Positions 35,282 through 43,197 of a stretch of DNA of 44,782 bases are shown one piece after another (position 1 is the first letter of the stretch; the number at the start of each line of letters is the position of its first letter). The position numbers were made by a program, and so were the translations under genes. The stretch is taken from contig JAILDR010000143.1 of NCBI GenBank assembly GCA_024689285.1, positions 1-44,782 of the forward strand, given 5' to 3'. The notes under the pieces are model-generated. The model searched no databases. It was not told the origin of the DNA and saw only the letters and a program-made list of their open reading frames with translations. Origin of the DNA: Bacteroidales bacterium. GTDB lineage: Bacteria > Bacteroidota > Bacteroidia > Bacteroidales > F082.

Positions 35282-36442
35282 ATGTCAAAAACCATCGTCA
35301 ACATCATAGACAAAAGCAACCCGCTGCCAGCTTATCTTTTCACGAAGGAATACTACGAGGAAAACGACGAACTGCTCTTCATCTCCATAGCTGAAGAAGC
35401 CGATTGCATTGATCTTATTGCCAAACAATTGGAAGTGGAAGAAGCACTTGTGAAAAGAATCATCATCAACCGCTATCAGAATAATTTGCTGTACGAACGC
35501 ATCTGCCGCACCATCAAGAACAAACTGAATGAAGAAACGCAATATTATCTCAACCTGGCAGGCGGCAACCGTTATATGACTTTGTCGGTACAGCATGTCT
35601 TCGAGGAATTCAATACCTTGTTTTTCTACACGCAAACCCGCGAAAACCAAATCGTAAAGACCATCTTCGACAACAGCATCTACGATGATGACGACGAGGT
35701 GTTTCCCATCAAGCACCGCATGACATTGAAGGAATACTTCGGCCTTTACGGACTGAAAAGCGATTTGGACGAGCCGCGAAAACAGGTGAAGGAAACCAGT
35801 TTCTCACAGCATCTGTTCACCCTGTTTTCACAAAACCTGTTGGGCCGCGGCGACTATGAGGTGATGGAGACTTTGCGTAACAACTACCGCAACTGGAAAT
35901 ATCTCAACATTCCGGAAGCTGAAAAACCGGTCAAGGATTTCATGACACCTATTCGCAATCTGACCAAGTTTTTGGAATTCATCCATTTCACACCCGAAAA
36001 GGAAGGCGTGTTGCAGAGTTACGAAATTGAATATCTTACAGGTGGTTGGTTTGAGGAATATGTTTATTCTCTCATCAAAACGGTGCTGAAACCCGATGAT
36101 ATTGCTATGGGGGTGCACATTTCCAATGGCGTCATCAAGCACAACAACGAGCTGGATGTGTGCTTTATCAAATCAAACAAGATGTTTGTCATCGAGTGCA
36201 AAACCGGTGTGAGCAGCGAAAAACTGTTCAATGATATTGTATATAAGGTGTGTGCGCTGAAGGAAGTGCTGCTTGGTACCAGCAATTCCTATATCTTCTC
36301 GCTGAAGAAGGATAGGAACGGCATCTGGAAGAAAACCGCCAAATATATGGGTATCACTTTCTGCGACTGGATGAGTCTCACCAAACCTGACAACTTGAAA
36401 CGCATCCTGAATGAGATGAACCTGATTGCGAAAGAGAGATAG
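35282..36442 (+). CDS. Card1/Can2-like CARF-domain nuclease (DUF1887)
   Basis: A 386-residue protein with the architecture of Card1/Can2, the cyclic-oligoadenylate-activated nucleases of type III CRISPR systems. The N-terminal CARF domain carries the ligand-loop motif NLAGGNRYMTLS (from residue 91). A middle winged-helix-like region follows. The C-terminal PD-(D/E)xK nuclease has E258/E259 in WFEEYVY, D292 in NELDVCF and E305-x-K307 in FVIECKTG. Length is close to known Card1 proteins (about 370). No cas genes or repeats are near, so the signal source must be elsewhere. It is 2 bp from the T9SS gene, and its 3' end overlaps the convergent LD-carboxypeptidase by 65 bp. Confidence 0.85.
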   Translation: MSKTIVNIIDKSNPLPAYLFTKEYYEENDELLFISIAEEADCIDLIAKQLEVEEALVKRIIINRYQNNLLYERICRTIKNKLNEETQYYLNLAGGNRYMTLSVQHVFEEFNTLFFYTQTRENQIVKTIFDNSIYDDDDEVFPIKHRMTLKEYFGLYGLKSDLDEPRKQVKETSFSQHLFTLFSQNLLGRGDYEVMETLRNNYRNWKYLNIPEAEKPVKDFMTPIRNLTKFLEFIHFTPEKEGVLQSYEIEYLTGGWFEEYVYSLIKTVLKPDDIAMGVHISNGVIKHNNELDVCFIKSNKMFVIECKTGVSSEKLFNDIVYKVCALKEVLLGTSNSYIFSLKKDRNGIWKKTAKYMGITFCDWMSLTKPDNLKRILNEMNLIAKER

Positions 36443-37289
36443 TCTTTCCAAAGACAATGGGACGATTGTCGTCAAGATGCCCGGCAGGAAAATTGAAACA
36501 TACGGGATAATCATATTCTGCCACAGCTTCGGCTATCACTTCTTCAGCCGTCATCCCAAAAGGATGTGAATTATCATGTATTTTGGTTAGCCCACCAACG
36601 ACAAGTCCTTTCAGTTTGGCCAGTTTTCCAGCACGTTTCAATGCGTGCATCATTCTGTCGATATGGTAGATATATTCATCCACTTCTTCAAGGAAAAGTA
36701 TTTTTCCGTCCAATTCAGGAAAGGCATCTGAGCCCATCAAGCCATATAAAACAGACAGGTTGCCCCCGGCAATTATCCCTTCCATACAGTCCAAACGGTT
36801 TAGTGGATGCGCAGGAAATTCATAATGCAGAGGCTTGCCCAACAGTGCATCAAACAACGACTGTTTGGCCTCGTCCGTCTTGTTGGCAAAATAGAACGGC
36901 ATAGCCGCGTGCATACTGGGGCATTCCAAACGATTCAATTTTCCATGCAATACGGTGCCGTCGCTGAAACCGATAATCCATTTCGGATGTTGCACAAACT
37001 TGTTGAAATCCAATCGGTCAATCATACGGATGCTACCATAACCGCCTCGAGCCAACCAAATGGCTTCAATACTCTCATTGTCAAGATAATCTTGAAACAC
37101 AGCGGCACGAAAGCCGTCGTCACCGGCAAAAATATGATGTTGGGCAAACAGTCTTTCGTCATAAACAGGAACCCATCCCTTCTCCTTCAACCAGTCGATG
37201 GCATATTGCATCTCTTCTGCATTTACCATCCGTGCCGGAGCCACAATGCCTATTTTTGAACCCTGACGTAAAAAAGATAACTGTTTCAT
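36378..37289 (-). CDS. LD-carboxypeptidase (peptidase family S66, MccF/LdcA)
   Basis: Muropeptide LD-carboxypeptidase of family S66 (303 residues), expected to remove the terminal D-alanine from tetrapeptides during wall recycling in the cytoplasm. The N-terminal IGIVAPARMV, the nucleophile serine in GFSDGT, the Glu-containing LFLEEVDEYIYHIDRM and the histidine in PAGHLDDNRP are all present. The C-terminus after NRPIVFGKT is unusual: it lacks the normal final beta strand, and the last 20 or so residues are encoded antisense to the end of the CARF nuclease gene. Catalytic residues are intact, so it may still be active. It starts inside the stop of the MORN-like gene (ATGA), in one minus-strand unit. 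Confidence 0.88.
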   Translation of the reverse strand: MKQLSFLRQGSKIGIVAPARMVNAEEMQYAIDWLKEKGWVPVYDERLFAQHHIFAGDDGFRAAVFQDYLDNESIEAIWLARGGYGSIRMIDRLDFNKFVQHPKWIIGFSDGTVLHGKLNRLECPSMHAAMPFYFANKTDEAKQSLFDALLGKPLHYEFPAHPLNRLDCMEGIIAGGNLSVLYGLMGSDAFPELDGKILFLEEVDEYIYHIDRMMHALKRAGKLAKLKGLVVGGLTKIHDNSHPFGMTAEEVIAEAVAEYDYPVCFNFPAGHLDDNRPIVFGKTISLSQSGSSHSGCVSSCQVW

Positions 37290-38800
37290 TCCTTTATGAT
37301 TTCGTCGTCGTCAAGAGCCTCGCCGTCATGTTTCACTTCCTTACCCTGATCGTAGGTAATGGTGAAATACAGCTCGCCTGTGTCTAAATATTTCTTCCAG
37401 TCGCCGTGATTCACGCCAGCAGCATAACTCTGTATCTCACGAAGCTTGCCGTTTTCATAATAGAAGAAATGCTCGCCGTCAGGATAACCAGCGTTGAATG
37501 TACCCCGAAAAGCCATCTTGTCGTTGTCATAATATGATACCCATTCACCCACTTGCTTGTCATTGCGGTACTCACCCTGAATGCGCATATCGCCAATTTG
37601 TTCCGTCCACTTGCCGTTTTTCATGCCGTCGAAATAAGTACCACTCACAATGACATTGCCTTTGGCATCATATTCCTTGTAAGGCCCGTTGTGCAATCCT
37701 TTATAAAACTGTTCCTCAATCTGTTTTTGTCCGTTTTCAAAATACCAAACCCAGATGCCGTCGGGCTCACCTTCCTTATAGTTGCCAACCTCCTGAACCT
37801 TGCCGTTTTGGTAATAGTATTTCCATTCGCCTGAACGCAATCCGTCGATGAAAACCCCTTCAGCGCGCAGGGTGCTGTCGGAATAAAACTCCTTGTAATC
37901 ACCCCGCCGTTTGCCATCTGTGCCCACCACACCCTCACTCACCAAAGCACCTTTCTTGTAGGTCTGCGAATTAACGACGTTGCCTTCCTCATCAAACTCG
38001 CGCCAAACCCCTTCACGCTTGCCGTCGCGAAACGAGGCTTCGCGCTTCACTCGACCATTGGAATAATATTCATGCTGCACAACGAGAGGCTTCATGTCGG
38101 GTTCCAACACTTGTTCCACATCGTTGACATATTTCGTTATTTTCTTCAGGTTGCCTTTCTGGTCATACTCCTTATAGAAACCTTCACGCAAACCATGCTT
38201 ATAATAACACTCGGTGTGCAGACTCCAATCGTCGAAGAAAGTCTTCCAATAGCCATGTTTCTTTCCCTCGCGGTCATAGCGGTTCAAAGCCTCGCGCGTC
38301 ATCACGAAGCCCTTGCGGTAAGTCACAATCTCACGCAACAAACCCGTTGTGTCAAACACAGGCGATATGCCTTCCTCAAGCCCGTTCTTATACATCACCG
38401 TTTGCAGCAAACGACCCTTTCTGTCAAATCGTTGTCCCTCACCTTGCCTCACGTCATTGACGTAAGGCTCCATGATCATTTCAGCTTCACTATACGTGAA
38501 ACGCGGCCCGTTTTTCAAGTCCTTTTTATAATTGATGACCAAACTGGTGTCGCCGTTTTCGGTAAAGAAAACCCAAGTGCTGTCCAACAAGAAATCTGTG
38601 CGTTTGCCTACCGACTTCAACTGACCGTTTTCATAGTAAGTCTTCCACAAGCCGTCAGGCTTGCCGTCACGAAGCACACCCTCACTTGCCACTTGACCAT
38701 TAGGATAAGTAAACTGCTGATATTCAGTCTGCGAATACAATCCCAAACTACATAACAAAAGCATCATCGTCAGTCCTATGGCCTTAAGTATATGTTGCAT
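37286..38800 (-). CDS. Exported MORN-like (MORN_2/YwqK-type) repeat protein
   Basis: A 504-residue exported repeat protein with a signal peptide (LTMMLLLCSLGLYSQ). The mature part is built of about 17-18 MORN-type units of the pattern Y-x-N-G-x(n)-G-x-Y/W-x-x-Y, for example YYENGQLKSVG, YYSNGRVKREASF and YYQNGKVQEVG, running to the C-terminus. Proteins like this are often labelled YwqK-family antitoxin in databases, but the evidence for a toxin partner is weak and none is adjacent. A scaffold or envelope-associated binding function is more likely. It is the upstream gene of the LD-carboxypeptidase, overlapping by four bases. Confidence 0.88.
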   Translation of the reverse strand: MQHILKAIGLTMMLLLCSLGLYSQTEYQQFTYPNGQVASEGVLRDGKPDGLWKTYYENGQLKSVGKRTDFLLDSTWVFFTENGDTSLVINYKKDLKNGPRFTYSEAEMIMEPYVNDVRQGEGQRFDRKGRLLQTVMYKNGLEEGISPVFDTTGLLREIVTYRKGFVMTREALNRYDREGKKHGYWKTFFDDWSLHTECYYKHGLREGFYKEYDQKGNLKKITKYVNDVEQVLEPDMKPLVVQHEYYSNGRVKREASFRDGKREGVWREFDEEGNVVNSQTYKKGALVSEGVVGTDGKRRGDYKEFYSDSTLRAEGVFIDGLRSGEWKYYYQNGKVQEVGNYKEGEPDGIWVWYFENGQKQIEEQFYKGLHNGPYKEYDAKGNVIVSGTYFDGMKNGKWTEQIGDMRIQGEYRNDKQVGEWVSYYDNDKMAFRGTFNAGYPDGEHFFYYENGKLREIQSYAAGVNHGDWKKYLDTGELYFTITYDQGKEVKHDGEALDDDEIIKE

Positions 38801-38822
38801 TTTCGCCTTGTTTTTAACGGGT

Positions 38823-38830
38823 CAAAGATA
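38823..38830 (-). promoter_or_regulatory. Promoter -7 element of the MORN-like gene
   Basis: On the minus strand TATCTTTG (38830-38823) matches the TAnnTTTG box, 22 bp upstream of the ATG at 38800. The -33 element is not convincing (the nearest TTTG on the minus strand is only 12 bp upstream). Confidence 0.45.
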
Positions 38831-39325
38831 GACATTTTGCAGCAAATGGAAACGAAAACCGCCTACTTTAGTTTTCAACAGCCCAAATCATCTTTATCAA
38901 TTTTATTATTCAATTTTTTTATAAAGTCTTTGATGATGTTTATACCCCTGTGAATTGGTTGATAACTTTTCAATAAAATTCTTGCATTATTCATTCTTAA
39001 TTTAAGAACCGAAGCCGAAAAAACCAATAAAGGTTTCTTTTTCAATCTTATTTGTCTTTTTTCATTTATCCGTTGAAATCTGATTCAACAGGTAAAATGA
39101 AGCTGGTTTTTCAAAAACGATGTTCATTTTGCGGTGTCGTAAAGTTGAAAAACGGGCCTTGTGACGACTTATTGACAAGAGGGGTGATTTTAGGAACCAT
39201 TGAGAAAAAGTTATCAACAACCAACCTGTTGATAAGTCTATAATCCATTCATTTTATGATGATTAACCAAAAAATTCAGCTTTGTTGACAAAATGCAAAA
39301 TCCTCATAAATAAGTGGATAGTAAG

Positions 39326-39354
39326 TTTGTAAACAACGAAAAAATGTACCTTTG
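39326..39354 (+). promoter_or_regulatory. Promoter of rpiB-lutB
   Basis: TTTG at 39326-39329 and TACCTTTG at 39347-39354 with 17 bp between them, slightly shorter than the usual 19-21 bp. The ATG of rpiB lies 25 bp downstream, at 39380. Confidence 0.5.
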
Positions 39355-39379
39355 CAAATTATTTATGAACAAGTGAAAA

Positions 39380-39817
39380 ATGAACCGAATTATTCCTATA
39401 GCATCAGATCACGGAGGCTTCCAGATGAAACAGTTTCTGGTGAACCAACTTCAAGCTGCGGGCTACGAAGTCCGCGATTATGGCACCCATAGTGCCGACA
39501 GCGTCGACTATCCCGACATGATTCATCCCTTGGCGACCGCCATTTCTAAAGGTGAGTTTCCTTTGGGTATCATTCTTTGCGGCAGCGGCAACGGGGCCCA
39601 GATGACAGCCAACCATCATACCCATGTGCGTGCTGCCTTATGTTGGAATGTAGAACTGGCCAAGCTGGCCCGTCAGCATAATGATGCCAATATTCTGGCC
39701 TTGCCTGGCAGGTTCATCACCAACGACTTGGCGTGGGAGATGGTGCAGGCTTTTCTTTCAACTGGTTTTGAAGGCGGCAGACACACGCGCAGAGTGGAGA
39801 AAATAGAACAATTTTGA
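39380..39817 (+). CDS. rpiB: Ribose-5-phosphate isomerase B
   Basis: Pentose-phosphate enzyme that interconverts ribose-5-phosphate and ribulose-5-phosphate (145 residues, normal length for RpiB). The phosphate-binding IASDHGGFQMK (D10, H11), the YPDMIHPLA segment and the catalytic-cysteine loop LCGSGNGAQM are intact, as is NDANILALPGRF. In typical RpiB the loop is CGTGxG; here it reads CGSGNG, a conservative change. It follows a reasonable promoter and is 5 bp upstream of the lutB-like gene, so the two are co-transcribed. Confidence 0.93.
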   Translation: MNRIIPIASDHGGFQMKQFLVNQLQAAGYEVRDYGTHSADSVDYPDMIHPLATAISKGEFPLGIILCGSGNGAQMTANHHTHVRAALCWNVELAKLARQHNDANILALPGRFITNDLAWEMVQAFLSTGFEGGRHTRRVEKIEQF

Positions 39818-39822
39818 GTTTT

Positions 39823-41190
39823 ATGACAGACAACGCAATACAATTCAACGAAGCTGCCGAGATTGCCTTTGATGAAGAACATTGGCAGAAAATCAACTAC
39901 AGCACAGGCTGTTGCGAGAGCAGTTTTGCTCACGGCAAGGTCAACTACCGCAACATGGACCTGGAGAAGCAGCGTGCCTACACCTTGCGTAACAAGTCGA
40001 TGATGAAGTTGGAGAAGCTTTTGATCGACTTTGAGACGCATTTCAATGCCAATGGCGGCAAGGTGCTTTGGGCGCGCAATGCCAATGATGCGCTTTCCTT
40101 GATATATGAAATTGTCACTATGGAACGGGCCAACAGTGTGTCGCGTTCCAATTCGATGGTGCTGGATGAGATTGGCTTGAACGATTTTCTGGGCAGCAAG
40201 AACATACCCCTTGTGGAGACCAGCACGGCGCGTTTTGTGTTGCAGTCGGCAGGGGAGAAGCCTTATCATCCCATTGCCCCGGCCATGCATCTCTCAAAAG
40301 AAGAATTCAATGCGATTCTAACAAATCGTTTCAAGATCAAGCCCGACAGCAGCACGAAGCAGATGGTCAACTTTGTGCGTTGCCAAGTCGGCAATGCCTT
40401 GAAAGACACGATGATTTGCATTACCGGGGCCAACTTCCTCCTGTCAGATTACGGAGGCGTGGTGCTCACCGAAAACGAAGGCAATGCCTTGAAAGCCAGC
40501 TCGCAGGCTAAGGTGCACATTGTGGTGGCAGGTATCGGTAAAGTCATTCCCAACTTTGATGATTTGAGTGTGATGTTGCCCTTGGTGTCGTCTCATGCCA
40601 CCGGACAACCTATGGCGGCTTACAACAGCATCACTTTCGGTCCGGCCAAAAAAGGCAACGGTCCCTCGATTATGTATGTGATTTTGCTGGACAATGGGCG
40701 TTCGCAGGTGCTTGAGCATGAGCATCAGCGCCAAGTGATGTCGTGCATCCATTGTGGCGCTTGCGTCAACGTGTGTCCCGTATACAAGAATATTGGTGGT
40801 TATACATACGGCACGCCTCATGTCGGCCCGATGGGCACGGTGATTACTCCCTTGATGAACGGTCTGCCTGATTTTGCCCATCTCACCTCGGCTTGTGCCT
40901 TGTGTGGCCGCTGCACGGAGATTTGTCCCGTCAAGATACCGTTGAATGACTTGATGATAGAAAACCGCCATTTCGTAATTGATGAAAAGGCCATCAACTC
41001 GAGGCTCGATGCCATGTTGCGTCTGATGATTTGGCATTGCAAGTCGCGCAAGCGTATGGATAGCCCTTCGTTCATGAAGAAGTTGGAGTTGAAGCGTTTC
41101 ATCAATCCCCAGACCTGGGGCAATCGCCGCACGTTGCCCGAGTTTGCGCCCAAGTCGTTCAGCCAGATTTGGAAGGAGAAGGATCTGTAG
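39823..41190 (+). CDS. lutB: LutB-like lactate utilization iron-sulfur protein
   Basis: A 455-residue LUD-domain protein with a C-terminal ferredoxin-like part, as in LutB/YkgF of the LutABC lactate oxidation complex. The LUD domain occupies roughly residues 70-290 (AVSRSNSMVLDEIGL-like region, CITGANFLLSDYGGVVL). Two [4Fe-4S] motifs follow: CIHCGACVNVCP (C308, C311, C314, C318) and CALCGRCTEICP (C358, C361, C364, C368). lutA and lutC homologues are not in the window. The open frame starts at a TTG (39814), but the ATG at 39823, 5 bp after rpiB, is the natural start. The last 20 bases recur at 41295-41314. Confidence 0.87.
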   Translation: MTDNAIQFNEAAEIAFDEEHWQKINYSTGCCESSFAHGKVNYRNMDLEKQRAYTLRNKSMMKLEKLLIDFETHFNANGGKVLWARNANDALSLIYEIVTMERANSVSRSNSMVLDEIGLNDFLGSKNIPLVETSTARFVLQSAGEKPYHPIAPAMHLSKEEFNAILTNRFKIKPDSSTKQMVNFVRCQVGNALKDTMICITGANFLLSDYGGVVLTENEGNALKASSQAKVHIVVAGIGKVIPNFDDLSVMLPLVSSHATGQPMAAYNSITFGPAKKGNGPSIMYVILLDNGRSQVLEHEHQRQVMSCIHCGACVNVCPVYKNIGGYTYGTPHVGPMGTVITPLMNGLPDFAHLTSACALCGRCTEICPVKIPLNDLMIENRHFVIDEKAINSRLDAMLRLMIWHCKSRKRMDSPSFMKKLELKRFINPQTWGNRRTLPEFAPKSFSQIWKEKDL

Positions 41191-41314
41191 GGGATATTGT
41201 TTCCGCCTGCAAGGGTACAAAATTGTCGAATGTAATCAACAAAAATTGCATAAAATTGCAAACTACACTTTGCAAAAATAGGGAAAAAAGTATAGAAGGA
41301 GACGGATCTGTAGG
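41172..41314 (+). repeat. 20-bp direct repeat of the lutB 3' end
   Basis: GAAGGAGAAGGATCTGTAGG at 41172-41191 (the lutB stop region) and GAAGGAGACGGATCTGTAGG at 41295-41314 agree at 19 of 20 positions, with about 100 bp of AT-rich sequence between them. The second copy sits immediately before the broken antitoxin, so the pair looks like an insertion or deletion scar. Confidence 0.7.
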
Positions 41315-41339
41315 TTTTTTACGTTATACGTTGGTGGTG

Positions 41340-41618
41340 TTTTTGCCCATCATTAAGTTCAAGAAAGAGATTTGGGCGCAAGACGGCAAGGAAGTGCCTG
41401 AACTGGAATTCACCTTCCGTTACGACACGGTTAGTTTCCTGCAATACTACAGCAAGATTATCAGCCTTGCGGGACTGCAACGGTTGACGGGAATAGACCG
41501 CCACCAACTGAGCCACTATGTGACGGGCCAAAGCTGACCGTCAGCCAAGACAGTGGCCCGCATCCAGGAGGGAATAACTTCCCTCGGGAGAGAACTGAGT
41601 AGCGTCAGTTTGTTTTAA
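41340..41618 (+). pseudogene. HicB-like/HTH antitoxin remnant with in-frame stop
   Basis: The plus frame ending at a TGA (41535-41537) encodes DTVSFLQYYSKIISLAGLQ followed by RLTGIDRHQLSHYVTGQS. This is the C-terminal helix-turn-helix part of HicB-like antitoxins. Directly past the TGA the same frame continues as PSAKTVARIQEGITSLG and ends ELSSVSLF at a TAA (41616-41618), exactly where the family continues, so the TGA is a nonsense codon rather than the true end. The N-terminal half of the family is missing upstream, replaced by unrelated sequence after 41314. No HicA-type toxin is visible. Likely a dead fragment; a sequencing error at the TGA is the main alternative. Confidence 0.65.
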
Positions 41619-41802
41619 CGAGGCACCTCTGAGAAGGAGACTAACTTGCGAAAATGTCGCTCCTGACTTTGACACACTTTTCAGCTTCAATTTATAACAA
41701 TCTTCGGAACAGGTGGCCAAAGCTCGTCGCATTCTGTCAAGTGCTAATCTATGAGCGGGACGAGGGATTTCCTTGACACATGGCAAGCACGAAAGAAGCT
41801 TG

Positions 41803-41826
41803 ACATTTTACGTTTTACGTTTTACG
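41803..41826 (+). repeat. Left copy of inverted 17-bp repeat; tandem TTTTACG heptamers
   Basis: ACATTTTACGTTTTACG at 41803-41819 is the exact reverse complement of 44503-44519. Here the heptamer TTTTACG occurs three times in tandem (41806-41826). The DUF3987 gene takes its stop codon (minus strand, 41817-41815) from inside this repeat. A looser copy, TTTTTTACGTTATACG, is at 41315-41330. Confidence 0.8.
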
Positions 41827-43197
41827 CTTGCGGAAGCGGATGCTTTTGTTGCCTTGGGTGGCAAGGGTTTCGATGAGGTTGAGGTGGCTCCAGTTGTAGA
41901 TGACCTGTCGCTCGCCGGTGCTGATGCCGTTGGCCTGCATGGCGGCAGTCAGCTCGTCGCGGCTGAACTCGTCGGGCAGCTGGGCATAGAGGGCATCCCA
42001 GCGCTGCACGTTGCCGCCAGTGTCGCTCACCGTGAAACGCAGCAGGTGCTGCATCAGCATCTGGTTGGCCACCCAACGGGCGAAGGCGATGGTGTCTTTG
42101 CGGTGCTTGGTGGTGTCTCTCTCGCCATACAGGAACCAAGCCAACATGCCGGCACGGAAGCCCACCACTGCCGAACGCCGGCAGAACGTGTCGCGCGCGC
42201 GGTCGTTCTCCCTCACGGCCTGCGTCTGCTGCTCCTCAATCCAAAGGGCCAGGTCGCGGTTGAGAAAAGTGAGGTCCATCACATGGTCGGGCTGCACGGT
42301 GTCGCCAATGATGCTGACTTGGTCGAGCCGGTTGACCTGGCGGTTTACTTCTTCAATGTCTTTCTGGTTCATCTTGCCCCAAACGGGCATGGGCTTGCCA
42401 AACTGGTCGGGCAGGGTGACGAAACACACGCGGCTGACCAGACCGTCTTCTTCGTCGGGATAGAAGCGTTTGATGGCTTTGGGTGTGCCGCTGAAGAGGG
42501 TGTTGTAATAGATATGGACCAAGCCGCTGTAGGTGTCAACAGAGGCATAGTCCTGTCCATACAGGCTGTTGTCGAAAGCCACGCGCAGCAGGTCGCCATA
42601 GGAAGAGAATCCCCTCTTGAACGCCTTGGTGACCGTGTCAATCTCTTCGGCAAGGGCAAACAGGTGGAGCCCACGGGCGTTCTCCATGCGCATCAGCAGC
42701 TTGGTGATGCTGGTGGTGGAGGGCAGGAAGCGGACGATGCCGTTGGGCCGTTGTCCCAGCAGCGCCTCGCGTTCCTCGGGCTTGATGCTCTTGCGTGAGC
42801 GGTTGAGCTCGGCCATCCTGTCGTTGTACTCCCGTTCTTGCCGCAACGCTTCCTTGTCGCGGGCGATGATGGGCGCCAGCAGTGCTTCGGAGATGCGGGT
42901 GATAAAGCTCTTTCCTGAGGCCTGGGGCGCTTCCAAGGTGACTTGGAATGAGGGTGAATGCATCCGTCCGTCAAGATACACGGCACGCAATTTGGTGCCC
43001 AAGGTGCCAAGCATAGGCAGCATGCAGAGAATTGAGGTGCTGACGAAGTCGTCGGGCGCAATGGCGGCCACCTGACGGATCAGTGGAGGAAGTGGACAGC
43101 GCGTGGCTGTGCAGTTGCTGTCGTCGGTGGCTTCGAGCAGCGTTATCAGGTCGGTGTTGTCGTTTGCCACGAGGGCTTGTGTAGTGTTGTTGTTCAT
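41815..43197 (-). CDS. DUF3987-like protein with P-loop (helicase/primase-associated type)
   Basis: A 460-residue protein resembling the DUF3987 family found on Bacteroidota mobile and accessory elements. A Walker A-like loop EAPQASGKSF is near residues 89-98, LFALAEEIDTV could be the Walker B region, and SVDTYSGLVHIYYNTLFSGTP follows, as in that family. No primase domain (VirE-like) precedes it. The gene is clearly more GC-rich than its neighbours, suggesting foreign origin, and gives a long spurious opposite frame for that reason. Its start overlaps the preceding small gene by ATGA. It lies within the inverted-repeat-bounded segment 41803-44519. Role probably in replication of a mobile element; not proven. 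Confidence 0.8.
   Translation of the reverse strand: MNNNTTQALVANDNTDLITLLEATDDSNCTATRCPLPPLIRQVAAIAPDDFVSTSILCMLPMLGTLGTKLRAVYLDGRMHSPSFQVTLEAPQASGKSFITRISEALLAPIIARDKEALRQEREYNDRMAELNRSRKSIKPEEREALLGQRPNGIVRFLPSTTSITKLLMRMENARGLHLFALAEEIDTVTKAFKRGFSSYGDLLRVAFDNSLYGQDYASVDTYSGLVHIYYNTLFSGTPKAIKRFYPDEEDGLVSRVCFVTLPDQFGKPMPVWGKMNQKDIEEVNRQVNRLDQVSIIGDTVQPDHVMDLTFLNRDLALWIEEQQTQAVRENDRARDTFCRRSAVVGFRAGMLAWFLYGERDTTKHRKDTIAFARWVANQMLMQHLLRFTVSDTGGNVQRWDALYAQLPDEFSRDELTAAMQANGISTGERQVIYNWSHLNLIETLATQGNKSIRFRKRKT

Larger units (their letters stand above)
38801..39379 (+). other. AT-rich divergent intergenic region with DnaA-box-like sites
   Basis: A 579-bp gap between divergent genes with no credible coding region; the open frame at 39052-39243 shows no family features. 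It holds GGTTGATAA (38957-38965), TTATCAACA (39211-39219) and TGTTGATAA (39227-39235), the last two as an inverted pair 7 bp apart. Each is one or two bases off the DnaA box TTATCCACA. The region is very AT-rich. It also contains the promoters of the MORN-like gene and rpiB. Its identity as an origin is only a possibility. Confidence 0.5.

Noticed and set aside
38072..38755. 227-codon plus-strand frame inside the MORN-like gene
   Set aside because: Opposite-strand shadow created by the repeat structure of the MORN-like gene.
37286..38800. Toxin-antitoxin label for the MORN-like repeat protein
   Set aside because: The YwqK-family antitoxin label is a database convention for these repeats; no toxin gene is adjacent and the protein has a signal peptide.
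39052..39243. 63-codon frame in the 579-bp gap (contains a CSFCG segment)
   Set aside because: No start context, no family features and AT-rich composition; it overlaps the DnaA-box-like inverted pair.
40444..41220. 258-codon minus-strand frame within lutB
   Set aside because: Antisense to the iron-sulfur cluster region of lutB; no recognisable features.
41541..41786. 81-codon minus-strand frame downstream of the antitoxin remnant
   Set aside because: No domain, no promoter, and it is antisense to the antitoxin pseudogene.
41773..42798. A long plus-strand open frame (341 codons) opposite the DUF3987 gene
   Set aside because: It is the mirror of a GC-rich minus-strand gene with a recognised P-loop and family landmarks; the translated product has no domain or plausible start context.
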